A stretch of 35,628 nt of DNA from Hungateiclostridiaceae bacterium UBA1305 (GTDB taxonomy: Bacteria; Bacillota; Clostridia; Acetivibrionales; DTU013), in the NCBI GenBank assembly GCA_002307275.1, contig DBTX01000027.1:1-35628 (forward strand), written 5' to 3'. The notes below the pieces were generated by a model, which had not been told where the DNA came from, ran no database searches, and saw only the letters and a list, made by a program, of their open reading frames with translations. Below, piece after piece: positions 1 through 8,578 of this stretch (position 1 is its first letter; every line of letters begins with the position of its first letter). The position numbers and the translations under genes are program-made.

Positions 1-525
1 TTAAAATCGTTATGCAATTACCTAAATGCATCTATAGAAGCGGCAAGGGCTGGCGAAGCAGGCAGGGGTTTTGCGGTGGTGGCCAATGAAATCAGGGCTT
101 TGGCTGAACACTCAAGCGAAGCTGCAAAGAAGATTAAGAATGTCGTATCGGAGATAAGTCTGAAGACCTCGGGTATGGTAGAATCGGCTAAAAATGCAGA
201 GAGAATTGTAGGAGTACAGGCGTCGGCTTTGAATAACACTATTCATGTATTTGAAAGCATTAATCAGCATGTTGGCAAATTGATCAATAACCTGAATAAT
301 ATCACTTTTGGAATACAGGGAATCGAAAAAGCCAAAGAGGATACGCTTGAAGCCATTCGTAATATTTCATCCGTATCACAGCAAACAGCGGCATCAGCAG
401 AGATGGTAGGCGGAAAAGCCAGTAACCAGATTGTATCGGTTGAATATTTGAGTCAGGCAATCAACGAATTAGCCGATGACGCGAATAAACTAGATGAAGA
501 AATAAAAAACTTTAAAATCCAATAA
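1..525 (+). CDS. Methyl-accepting chemotaxis protein, C-terminal fragment
   Basis: This is the 3' end of a gene that enters from the left edge; the frame is open to base 1, so no start is visible. The segment LNASIEAARAGEAGRGFAVV followed by ANEIRALAEHS is the conserved hairpin tip of the MCP signalling domain, which docks CheW and CheA in the chemoreceptor array. The rest is the descending antiparallel coiled-coil helix with heptad-like Ala/Ser/Val spacing and an SxQTAASAE methylation-helix-type stretch near codon 125. Just before the tip, the usual TNLLALN reads SLCNYLN, so the residues nearest the window edge are divergent. No ligand-binding domain or membrane segment can be seen. It is not obviously part of the sugar locus and is separated from it by terminators. 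Confidence 0.9.
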   Translation, partial: LKSLCNYLNASIEAARAGEAGRGFAVVANEIRALAEHSSEAAKKIKNVVSEISLKTSGMVESAKNAERIVGVQASALNNTIHVFESINQHVGKLINNLNNITFGIQGIEKAKEDTLEAIRNISSVSQQTAASAEMVGGKASNQIVSVEYLSQAINELADDANKLDEEIKNFKIQ

Positions 526-624
526 CTTCTAGCAAAAAAATAAGAAATTAAAGTTACTATTCAGAGGTTTCGCAATATTAGAAAAGTTGCGCAACATAAA
601 AAGTATGCGAATTGAGAGGAAACC

Positions 625-682
625 AAGCGTGTCAAGGGATCGACCCTTGACACGCTTTTCGGCGTAAAAGAGTCGCCGAAAA
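625..682 (+). terminator. Two adjoining stem-loops downstream of the chemoreceptor gene
   Basis: A 14-bp perfect stem (625-638 with 644-657, 5-nt loop) runs into a T-rich stretch. It shares bases with a second 9-bp stem (656-664 with 674-682) that is followed by A's. The first hairpin fits a rho-independent terminator for the plus-strand gene. Read on the minus strand, the second also ends in a T run. They lie about 100 bp past the stop codon. The two stems overlap at 656-657, so only one can form fully at a time. Confidence 0.7.
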
Positions 683-829
683 AACCTTCGCCAATCCGGG
701 TGCATTAAGAAGACTTTCTAAACACACAATATTGTCGATGGAGATGGCGTTAAGTACTAATATTTTACGCAATGATTTAGTTAAAATTAAGTAAATTTCA
801 TAATAATAATTATTGGTAATATTCAAACT

Positions 830-881
830 AGCACTTATATACCGGCATATTCAATTAATATTCCGTTTTATAGTGCTTTTT
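830..881 (+). terminator. Imperfect long hairpin with T tail
   Basis: AGCACT...CATATT (from 830) pairs imperfectly with AATATT...AGTGCT (857-877) around a CAATT loop and is followed by TTTTTG. The roughly 20-bp stem has a few mismatches or bulges. It is probably a second intrinsic terminator shielding the promoter downstream. Apart from these hairpins and the promoter described next, 526-1098 shows no credible gene. Confidence 0.5.
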
Positions 882-907
882 GTTTGTATATATTTGCTAT
901 ATTACTA

Positions 908-936
908 TTGACATGCTTTAAATGTCATGACATAAT
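908..936 (+). promoter_or_regulatory. Sigma-A promoter of the GH26 gene with embedded palindrome
   Basis: TTGACA (908-913), a 17-bp spacer and CATAAT (931-936) form a near-consensus housekeeping promoter. Three half-sites overlap it: TGACAT (909-914), ATGTCA (922-927) and TGACAT (928-933). The last two make a perfect 12-bp palindrome, ATGTCATGACAT, placed between -35 and -10 and over the -10. A repressor bound there would block polymerase. The roughly 160-nt leader to the GH26 start contains further repeats. Confidence 0.65.
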
Positions 937-937
937 A

Positions 938-995
938 AAGTAAACGTTAATAAAATAATTAAGTTAACGTAAGCTATAAATTAAGTAAACATAAA
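938..995 (+). repeat. Three direct repeats in the GH26 leader, cre-like
   Basis: AAGTAAACGTTAA (938), AAGTTAACGTAAG (961) and AAGTAAACATAAA (983) recur at 22-23 bp spacing, about two helical turns, just past the -10 box. The first resembles a CcpA cre site (WTGNAANCGNWNNCAW) with two mismatches and the second with three. A LacI/CcpA-type roadblock is possible. No binding is proven. Confidence 0.4.
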
Positions 996-1098
996 CAAAA
1001 GATATACTTCTAAATTCAGTTATTACACCAACAAATGAGGAATTTTCAAAACACTAAAATCTCATATCAAAAATAAAATAGTAGGGAGGGCTTCTGAA

Positions 1099-4000
1099 AT
1101 GTTAAGACAAAGGTTTCAAAAAATCCTGGCGGTCATTCTCACATTAGTACTGCTTGCAACACTGCTGCCCGTTGCTCCGGTATTTGCAGCGGATACCCAG
1201 ATCATCTATGAGAATAACTTTGAAGCGGTATCGACAGCGGTGGACATCGGCGGGAACAAAGCATTGGAATTCAATGCGGCAGGAGATATAAGCAACGGCT
1301 GGCTGAGCGTATTCCAGCAGGAACTGGTATTTAGTTACACTGATAAAATAAACTCAGGTGCTACATTGAGCTTTGATCTGTTTCTACCGGCAACTGCTAC
1401 ATATTCAGGATTGCTAAAAGCACAGGCCGTAACCAAGATGGGAGAAAGCTGGACCTGGACCCAGGCTTCGGCGATTCCTGAAATTGCTATTGGAGACTTT
1501 GGTGATTCTGTTAACGGTTACAAAAAGGCACAGGTATCCATAACGTTCGGAACCGAAATTGAAGCCGTACAGGGGCTGAAAGCCATTATACCCTGTCTGG
1601 CGGAAAGTAATTGCAACTACAACGGTTTGATTTATCTTGACAATGTCAAGCTTATTAATGGTTTGGCAGTTTCAGTGGAGCCTGTTATGACCACTATTTA
1701 TGAAAATGACTTCAATTCAGATGCAACGGCAGTATTTGTGACTACTACGGATAAAGCTTTGGAATTTGTAGTGGCAGGCGATGTATCCAACAGCTGGAAT
1801 AGTATTTTCCAGAAAGAATTGGCGTTTGAATATGCAGACAATATAAACTCAGGAGCTACAATGAGCTTTGACTTGTTATTGCCGGAGGCGGCTGTCTATA
1901 CAGGTTCGCTGAAAGCTCAGGCAGTTGTCAAGATGGGGGACGACTGGGTCTGGACCCAAGCTTCGGCGATTCCTGAAATTCTAATCAGCAACTTTACAGA
2001 CCAGGGCAATGGTTTTAAAAAGGCGACGGTTTCCATTTCATTCGGTACTGAAATAGAAACTGAACAAGGGCTGAAAGTGATCATACCATGTCTTGCTGCA
2101 AGTAACTGCGACTATAGCGGGAATATATATCTTGACAACGTGAAGTTTGAAAATGCAGCTCCCCAGGGTGAGCCTGAGCTGCCTGCAGTAGATCCTATAA
2201 AATATACATTTGACAGCGCCGACAGCATTGCCTCATGGTCTGATGACGGAAGCTACCAATACAGCGGTGGATTGACAATCAATTATGACGTGGACTTTGC
2301 AGCAATGAAACTGAATGTTGACTATTCAGGTGACAGTTCCACCTCATGGAGCGAGGCAAAGGTAAAATACACCTTTGCACAAGCGCAGGAATTTGAGGGA
2401 TATAATCAATTTTCATTCGACTTCATCTATGATCCGGCAAAGATGACAAAGGGTACTTTTTTAGCCAAGCTATTTTCAGGTACTATTGATATTAACACAG
2501 CTATCAGCAATGCAGAAGATTTTGGAAGTGGATTGAAAAAAGCTGCAGTTGTGTTATCGCTTACGGGTGCTGCTAATTCCGTAAATAGTTTTACGATTGG
2601 ATTAGTCGGAAACAGTACTGATTATAAAGGGTCAGTCTATATCGATAATGTCACCTTCAGCCAGGTTGTTGAAGATGATATATACGTAACTGCAACGTTA
2701 AGCCCTGAAGCACAAACACCTGTTCAGGTGAATTCCAATTCCGTAGTTGCTTGCGGGCAGACGCAGGCAACATTGAGCAATATTAAGCTGGCAGATGACA
2801 ATGCCATGAATTATACCGTGAAGCTTGCCGCATATCTGGATGCAATTGGAAAGACTGATAGTGTCTTGTTCGGGCATCAGAACGATATCACTCACAAATC
2901 AGGGAGTGCAGAAGCACCATTGTCAAATTCAGATACAAAAGATATGACAGGCTCTATCGCAGCGGTAATGGGTATTGATGCGCTTTCGCTTACAGGTAAC
3001 GAGCTTGAAGCTGCAGCCTGGAATGATACTCTTGCGAATCGTGTAGCTGCAGTTGAAGCTGTTACAAAAGAAGCGGCCGGTCAGGGTGCCATCGTTACAC
3101 TATCTGCGCACATGCCCAACTTTGAAATCATTGACCAGAGGGTGAAGAACAGTCAGGCGGGTACGGCTGATCCTTCAGATTCCGGCAGTGTGGGTATACT
3201 CTCTGACGGGCATTACAATTTCTCAGGCTATACGCCGGGAACCTTAACCGGAGATATTGTCAAAAGGATCATGCCGGGTCAGGATCTGAATTACCTGTAC
3301 ACGGATTATCTGGATATGATCGCAGCTTATGGGAAATCACTGGAGGATGATAATATCAGTGTAATGTTCAGGCCGTTCCATGAAGGCACGGGCAGCTGGT
3401 TCTGGTGGGGCCGCGCTTTCTGTGACCAGGAATCCTACAAAAATATTTACAAATATACGGTCGAATATCTGCGTGATGTCAAGGGAGTACATAACTTCCT
3501 GTATGTATACGGGCCGAGCAGTGATGCGGAAAGCACAGCTGATTATGCGCTTCGTTACCCCGGTGATGATTATGTGGATATGGTTGGTTTTGACATGTAT
3601 CATCAGAATCCTGCCGCAGGCGATAATTTTATAGCTCAGTTGACAACAGAAATGGGTATTGTTCAGCAGTTTGCCACAGAACACAGCAAGCTGTTTGCAG
3701 TAACTGAGACGGGTGTTGCCAATCCGAACAGCCAGGCATTCCTGAAGACAGGCAATGAAAGGAAGGATTGGTTCAATGAAGTGCTGGACGCCGTTGCGCC
3801 TACCAATGCATCATACTTCATGGTATGGGCGAACTTCGGGGAGAACACTTCCTTCTATACACCATATGTGATAAGCAAGACGGCAACAGCTGTGAAGGGC
3901 CAGGAGATGATCGACAACTTCATTGACTATTATAATGATCCCAGATCAGTGTTTGCCTCCCAGATGGGAGACATTTCACAAATCTCCGCAACTGCGATTG

Positions 4001-6108
4001 AAAATACGAATGTAACCGGATATATCACCGCGCCTGTTTCCGGCAGCCGCATACTTGATACAGCTGTCTTGGCAGCAAGTGTAAAAAATGCTGCGGAAAA
4101 TTCGGTAGTCAAATTTACAGCGAAAAACAAAGCGGGTGACAAAGTGCAGGAAATACCGGCGACTGAAGATGCAGATGGTATATACAAAGGAACCCTGACA
4201 GCCGACAAGCTTGCATTACTGGGTGCTTCGGCAGGAACCATGTCACTTGTTGTAGATGGAACAGTATACAATACAATCAATCTTAAGTACAATATGCCTG
4301 AGCCGGCCGTTGACCCGATGGTAGTCGATACATTTGAAAACTATGATGGCGATGATGCTATCCTCAATACCAGCTGGAGTACGGGGAAGGGAACCGGTTG
4401 CAGTATAACACCGGCATTATCCGGTAAGAGCTATGAAGGCAATTACAGCATGATGTTCAGCTATTCGCTGATCTCCGGCGGATATGTCGGAGTGACGAAA
4501 AGTATGAACGGCGCCGATTGGTCCGCTGCAAATGCATTACACATGTGGACTGTTCCCGACGGAAAGAAGCAGAAAGTGGTTGTGCAGATTACCTCAGGTA
4601 CCAATGTATTCGAAGTATATCTGAACCAGTATGCGGCGTATAATGATTCAAAGAATCCTGTGCTTGCAACGATTCCCTTCTCAAGCTTTGCAGGAAGGGA
4701 TAATGCCGCAGCCGTGTTTGATCCAGGCAACATTCAAAGCTTTGGCCTGTGGTGCAACACAATTGTGCCTGAGGGTGAGGATTCTGCTACTTACACACTT
4801 GACTCCGTCCTGTATTATGATGACATAAAGGCGGTAACTTCGACTGCTGCAGCAATTACATTTACTGAAGTATTAAGCGACGGAGGCGTCACCGGCGATA
4901 CGGGTACCAATACCGGCGTCACTTCCAATACCGGAAGCAGTCCTGTAACAGACCTTACTCCCACTGAACAGGATATCAGGAAGATACTTGACAGTAGTAG
5001 TCCGAATCCGGTATTAACTGTAACTTCGAATTCCGAGGTGGTCAATTGTGAGTTTAGCGGTCAGATGATTCAGCAATTGGAAGGCAAAGAGGCGATTTTG
5101 GAGGTTAAGACAGCGAATGCCACATATACCTTGCCGGCACAGCAAATTAATATCAACGATATATCCAAACAATTTGGCCAGGATGTTAACCTAAAAGATA
5201 TACAAGTCAAAATTACGATATCCAAGCCGTCTGATGAAACTGCAAAACTGGTGGAGAATGCTGCAAAAGCAGGCGAATTCTCAATTGTTATACCGCCGAT
5301 TGAATTTGCGGTGCAGTGTACTTATAAGGGTAAGATTGTTGAAGTTACCGGATTTGAAGCATACGTTGAAAGAACCGTTGCCATTCCTGATGGTGTTGAT
5401 CCAAGTAAAGTGACAACGGCTATCGTGGTTGATCGGGATGGAACGGTAAGACAAGTACCTACTAAAATTGTAGTAATCAATGGCAAAAGTTATGCTGTGA
5501 TAAACAGCCTGACAAACAGCGTGTATGTTTTGATCAGTCACCCGGTAACCTTCGTTGATATTACGAATCATTGGGCTAAGAAAGCTATAGAGGATATGAG
5601 CTCACGAATGATTTTCGATAAAGTCGGAGATAGCAGGTTCCAACCGGACAAAGATATTACAAGAGGCGAGTTTACAGCGATTATGGTAAAAGCTCTGGGC
5701 TTAAAGACTGGAACTGCAGGCAATCTATTCAAGGATGTAGGCGTAAATGTACGATACTCCGGATATATTAAAACAGCAGTGGACTATAAGCTTATAACCG
5801 GCTACGGAGACGGCAGATTCGGAGTAATGGACAAAGTTACGCGTGAGCAGGCAATGACAGTGATTGCAAACGCGATGAAAATCACCGGTTTGAAAGCAGA
5901 TCTCGAGAATGGCGAAGCAGAAAAACTTCTTGCAGCGTTTACGGATTCAGACAAAACTGCAGCCTGGGCAAAAGAAAGTGTTGCTTCCTGTATAAAGACG
6001 GGTCTGGTGCAGGGAAGTAAGGCAGGACTTGCGCCAAAAAATAATATAACAAGAGCTGAATTGGCAGAAATTATCATGAAGCTGCTCCAGAAGTCAAATC
6101 TTATATGA
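1099..6108 (+). CDS. SLH-anchored multimodular GH26 beta-mannanase
   Basis: The product is a predicted secreted, cell-surface endo-beta-mannanase (family GH26) that would cleave internal beta-1,4-mannosyl bonds. A signal peptide ends near VFAA (residue ~31). Two tandem related beta-sandwich modules follow (~33-187 and ~197-352), then a third module (~364-532) resembling CBM23/CBM27 mannan-binding domains. The catalytic barrel spans ~560-925: RPFHE carries the acid/base Glu762 and TETG the nucleophile Glu870, in the GH26 arrangement. After it come an Ig-like region (~950-1065), a CBM11/CIA30-like module (~1073-1250), a Thr/Gly/Ser linker (~1263-1295), a domain often found before SLH repeats (~1300-1480), and three SLH repeats (~1485-1535, ~1548-1602, ~1613-1669) for S-layer or secondary-wall-polymer attachment. 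GGGAGGG about 10 nt upstream supports the start. It is monocistronic, with its own promoter and terminator. The GH26 and SLH calls are firm; the exact CBM families and mannan specificity are inferred. Confidence 0.9.
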   Translation: MLRQRFQKILAVILTLVLLATLLPVAPVFAADTQIIYENNFEAVSTAVDIGGNKALEFNAAGDISNGWLSVFQQELVFSYTDKINSGATLSFDLFLPATATYSGLLKAQAVTKMGESWTWTQASAIPEIAIGDFGDSVNGYKKAQVSITFGTEIEAVQGLKAIIPCLAESNCNYNGLIYLDNVKLINGLAVSVEPVMTTIYENDFNSDATAVFVTTTDKALEFVVAGDVSNSWNSIFQKELAFEYADNINSGATMSFDLLLPEAAVYTGSLKAQAVVKMGDDWVWTQASAIPEILISNFTDQGNGFKKATVSISFGTEIETEQGLKVIIPCLAASNCDYSGNIYLDNVKFENAAPQGEPELPAVDPIKYTFDSADSIASWSDDGSYQYSGGLTINYDVDFAAMKLNVDYSGDSSTSWSEAKVKYTFAQAQEFEGYNQFSFDFIYDPAKMTKGTFLAKLFSGTIDINTAISNAEDFGSGLKKAAVVLSLTGAANSVNSFTIGLVGNSTDYKGSVYIDNVTFSQVVEDDIYVTATLSPEAQTPVQVNSNSVVACGQTQATLSNIKLADDNAMNYTVKLAAYLDAIGKTDSVLFGHQNDITHKSGSAEAPLSNSDTKDMTGSIAAVMGIDALSLTGNELEAAAWNDTLANRVAAVEAVTKEAAGQGAIVTLSAHMPNFEIIDQRVKNSQAGTADPSDSGSVGILSDGHYNFSGYTPGTLTGDIVKRIMPGQDLNYLYTDYLDMIAAYGKSLEDDNISVMFRPFHEGTGSWFWWGRAFCDQESYKNIYKYTVEYLRDVKGVHNFLYVYGPSSDAESTADYALRYPGDDYVDMVGFDMYHQNPAAGDNFIAQLTTEMGIVQQFATEHSKLFAVTETGVANPNSQAFLKTGNERKDWFNEVLDAVAPTNASYFMVWANFGENTSFYTPYVISKTATAVKGQEMIDNFIDYYNDPRSVFASQMGDISQISATAIENTNVTGYITAPVSGSRILDTAVLAASVKNAAENSVVKFTAKNKAGDKVQEIPATEDADGIYKGTLTADKLALLGASAGTMSLVVDGTVYNTINLKYNMPEPAVDPMVVDTFENYDGDDAILNTSWSTGKGTGCSITPALSGKSYEGNYSMMFSYSLISGGYVGVTKSMNGADWSAANALHMWTVPDGKKQKVVVQITSGTNVFEVYLNQYAAYNDSKNPVLATIPFSSFAGRDNAAAVFDPGNIQSFGLWCNTIVPEGEDSATYTLDSVLYYDDIKAVTSTAAAITFTEVLSDGGVTGDTGTNTGVTSNTGSSPVTDLTPTEQDIRKILDSSSPNPVLTVTSNSEVVNCEFSGQMIQQLEGKEAILEVKTANATYTLPAQQININDISKQFGQDVNLKDIQVKITISKPSDETAKLVENAAKAGEFSIVIPPIEFAVQCTYKGKIVEVTGFEAYVERTVAIPDGVDPSKVTTAIVVDRDGTVRQVPTKIVVINGKSYAVINSLTNSVYVLISHPVTFVDITNHWAKKAIEDMSSRMIFDKVGDSRFQPDKDITRGEFTAIMVKALGLKTGTAGNLFKDVGVNVRYSGYIKTAVDYKLITGYGDGRFGVMDKVTREQAMTVIANAMKITGLKADLENGEAEKLLAAFTDSDKTAAWAKESVASCIKTGLVQGSKAGLAPKNNITRAELAEIIMKLLQKSNLI
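1195..2157 (+). repeat. Tandem duplication of N-terminal module within the GH26 gene
   Basis: Two copies of a ~160-residue module sit head to tail at about 495-bp (165-codon) spacing. Both contain YENxF, SGATxSFDLxLP, WTQASAIPEI and IYLDNVK. The DNA is also similar: 1456-1485 and 1951-1980 differ at one base in 30, which suggests a fairly recent duplication or ongoing conversion. Confidence 0.85.
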
Positions 6109-6185
6109 GTCTTCCTGTAACAGAACACTGGAGTTCTATGAATTCAATGTAATAGTTGAGTCAAATATCAATTGAATAGAAACCG

Positions 6186-6232
6186 AAAAGCAGAATGCCT
6201 GCCTGGCTCTCTCAGGCGGGCGTTTTGCTTTT
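6186..6232 (+). terminator. Rho-independent terminator of the GH26 gene
   Basis: A 20-bp stem with three G-T wobbles (6186-6205 with 6213-6232) closes a 7-nt loop, and its distal arm ends in a T run. It lies about 80 bp past the GH26 stop, between convergent genes. The A-rich opposite arm lets it work in both directions, so it may also terminate the minus-strand operon. Confidence 0.85.
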
Positions 6233-6296
6233 ACCTCCCGGAATCAATGAAAAAGGGGTGCTTGTATATCTTTGACATACAAGGTAGGATGAAATA

Positions 6297-7319
6297 TTAG
6301 CCGCTCTCAGCCAATTTTATATAACTCCCTGTTTTAGAAGACTCGTAAATAGCCTCAAGCATTTTGATAGCTATAATCCCCTGTTCCCCGGATAAATCAA
6401 ACGGCTTTCCCTCCTGAAGCTTCGTATGAAAGTCATGTATCAGATATTTGTGGCTGCAGCCCCAATACGCTTTTTCGCCTGTTGCCTTGTCCGTCTCAGA
6501 TACCTGCTCGGATGTACCGTCAGAGTATGTAATAACCAGCTTGTCCTGCAGCTTGATAACCGCCTTCTCGCAAATAATCTCCAGCTCGACGGGGGAGTCT
6601 GCTGCATAATTAGTCGTTGCATAGAAGATGCCATTACTGCCGTTTTTGAAGGTAATAGTGGCATCGGCTGTATCCTCCACTTCGATGATTCCTTTTAACA
6701 GCCGTGTATCAACATGAGCTTTAAGACCATCCATCTCACCTATAAACCACTGCATCAGATCCATTGTATGGATTGCCTGATTGATCAGAACACCTCCGCC
6801 TTCCCTTTCAAGGCTTCCCCTCCAGTTACTTCCGGTATAATACTTTCCTGACCTGTTCCAGGTAACAATTGCTTTTGCGCCAAGGATTTTACCTGCCTTC
6901 CCTGCTTGAAGAACCTCCATGATTCTCCGCGATGTGGCATTGTACCTGTTTTGAAAGCATACGCCAAGCGTTTTACCGGTTTCGCAGGAGACCCTGTTCA
7001 TCTCCAGAGCATCTTTCACTGTAATAGACATGGGTTTCTCCGTTAATACATGCATGCCGCTATGCATGGCCTCGATCGCCATTGGCGCATGGAGATAATG
7101 AGGCGTACAAATGTGTATCACATCAATATCGTTATCTCTCAGCATTTCCCTGTAGTCTGTGAAGAAGCGGCAATCAAATCTATGTGCTGCCTCCTCTGCT
7201 TTCTTCCTATCCACATCGCACACTGCATAAAGTCTTGAAGCATTTAAACTGGCAATTGCCTCGGCATGATTGGCAAATATGGACCCACACCCTATAATTG
7301 CTGTATTTAGAATCTTCAT
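6297..7319 (-). CDS. Gfo/Idh/MocA family oxidoreductase (second copy)
   Basis: This is a predicted NAD(P)-dependent sugar dehydrogenase of the glucose-fructose oxidoreductase/inositol dehydrogenase family. The N-terminal Rossmann fold begins IIGCGSIFANH (GxGxxx loop) and is followed by CTPHYLH and the TEKP motif, whose Lys binds substrate and nicotinamide (EKP at residues 94-96). The C-terminal alpha/beta domain carries GGGVLINQAIHTMDL with the family's catalytic-type His184 and Asp187. I start at MKILNTAIIG because an AAAGGA site lies about 10 nt upstream, inside the end of the preceding gene. A longer start would overlap that gene by 35 bp and prepend a non-family sequence. The product is 340 aa, normal for the family. 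It is the last gene of a four-gene minus-strand operon and abuts its paralogue. The substrate is unknown. Confidence 0.9.
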   Translation of the reverse strand: MKILNTAIIGCGSIFANHAEAIASLNASRLYAVCDVDRKKAEEAAHRFDCRFFTDYREMLRDNDIDVIHICTPHYLHAPMAIEAMHSGMHVLTEKPMSITVKDALEMNRVSCETGKTLGVCFQNRYNATSRRIMEVLQAGKAGKILGAKAIVTWNRSGKYYTGSNWRGSLEREGGGVLINQAIHTMDLMQWFIGEMDGLKAHVDTRLLKGIIEVEDTADATITFKNGSNGIFYATTNYAADSPVELEIICEKAVIKLQDKLVITYSDGTSEQVSETDKATGEKAYWGCSHKYLIHDFHTKLQEGKPFDLSGEQGIIAIKMLEAIYESSKTGSYIKLAESG

Positions 7320-7320
7320 A

Positions 7321-8481
7321 CTAATGCGTTCCTTTAACATCCAGTGTCTTCTCACCAGCTTTGGCCTTTACAAAGACAGAGGTTTTTATCTTTTCCTGCA
7401 GTTTTTCATAAAACAGTTCCTCATCCACCGGAAGCGCCACCCAGGCATCTGTCCACGCAGAAAGGTGCATCATATTGGAGAGCGTCAGACCATTGATACC
7501 TTCCACACCTGGTGCCAATAGAGGTGTACCTTTTTGTATGGCAGCCGCCCAATTTTTCATTATTCCTAAATGGGCTGTCTCAGTTCCATTGAGTGGAATC
7601 TCACACTTCCAGTTCTCCGGCTCTCCAAAACCGCCGGTATACTCGAGGTTGAATTGCCTTTCAGATACAGGCAGACGCCAGTATTTCAGTTGTGCCTCTT
7701 CAATCACTATCTTTCCCTTATCTCCAAGTATTTCAAAACGGTTTGTTCCGGGAGAATCGGCCGTACTGGTAATAAAGACACCGGTCGCTCCATTGGCATA
7801 TTCCATATAGGTGGTTACATCGTCTTCTACTTCAATGTTATGATACTTTCCAAAAGCCATAAAGGAACGGACACGCTTTGGCATACCACAAATCCACTGC
7901 CACAAATCCAACTGGTGAGGGCATTGGTTCAGCAGTACGCCGCCCCCTTCTCCCGCCCAGTTGGCACGCCACCCTCCGGAATTAAAATAGCTTTGGGAAC
8001 GGTACCAGGTAGTGATGATCCAGTTGATACGTTTGATTTCCCCCAATTCACCTGATTGAACCAGCTCCCTTACCTTCCGGTAAAGCGGGTTCGTACGCTG
8101 ATTGTACATAATGCCGAATACCTTGTCTGTCTTACTGGCAGCCTCATTCATTTTCCTTACCTGTTTTGTGTAAACGCCTGCCGGTTTTTCAATCAGTACA
8201 TGAAGATCGTTCTCAAACGCTTGAATGGCAAGCGTCGGGTGGTCGTAATGCGGTGTCGCAATTATCACTGCATCTGCAATATGATCTGCAAAGAAGGCTT
8301 CTGTATTGTCAAAAAGCTTCACTTTATCTCCAAAGGTCTCTTTCGCCCATTTAAGACGTTCAGGATTGATGTCGCAGATCGCAGCCAATTCCGCACCCGG
8401 TACCTCTGCGTTAGCCAATTGTCTGGCATGGCTGCTTCCCATGTTTCCTACGCCAATTATTCCGATACGCACCTTGTCCAT
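7321..8481 (-). CDS. Gfo/Idh/MocA family oxidoreductase (first copy)
   Basis: A 386-residue predicted NAD(P)-dependent sugar or polyol dehydrogenase. Visible are the dinucleotide loop GVGNMG (10-15), ATPHYDH, the IEKP motif (Glu98-Lys99-Pro100), and GGGVLLNQCPHQLDLWQW with His189 and Asp192, the usual proton-relay pair. It is related to its downstream neighbour but clearly diverged and about 45 residues longer, mostly in an extended C-terminal part. GGAGGA about 6 nt before ATG fixes the start. Its two xylose-isomerase-like partners lie immediately upstream. In known systems such pairs oxidise a ring hydroxyl, often C3, and then isomerise or eliminate. That role is inferred here. Confidence 0.9.
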   Translation of the reverse strand: MDKVRIGIIGVGNMGSSHARQLANAEVPGAELAAICDINPERLKWAKETFGDKVKLFDNTEAFFADHIADAVIIATPHYDHPTLAIQAFENDLHVLIEKPAGVYTKQVRKMNEAASKTDKVFGIMYNQRTNPLYRKVRELVQSGELGEIKRINWIITTWYRSQSYFNSGGWRANWAGEGGGVLLNQCPHQLDLWQWICGMPKRVRSFMAFGKYHNIEVEDDVTTYMEYANGATGVFITSTADSPGTNRFEILGDKGKIVIEEAQLKYWRLPVSERQFNLEYTGGFGEPENWKCEIPLNGTETAHLGIMKNWAAAIQKGTPLLAPGVEGINGLTLSNMMHLSAWTDAWVALPVDEELFYEKLQEKIKTSVFVKAKAGEKTLDVKGTH

Positions 8482-8578
8482 AATTTCCTCCTATTCAAAA
8501 GGGGACATTTCCTTAACCCCTTTACGTATACATCGTGACCTACCCGCTTGAATTGCTTCCTGCGGGTGTCTCCCTATC

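Noticed and set aside
632..826. 64-codon minus-strand reading frame in the gap before GH26
   Set aside because: It runs through the hairpins, has AT-rich low-complexity coding and no recognisable domain; probably spurious.
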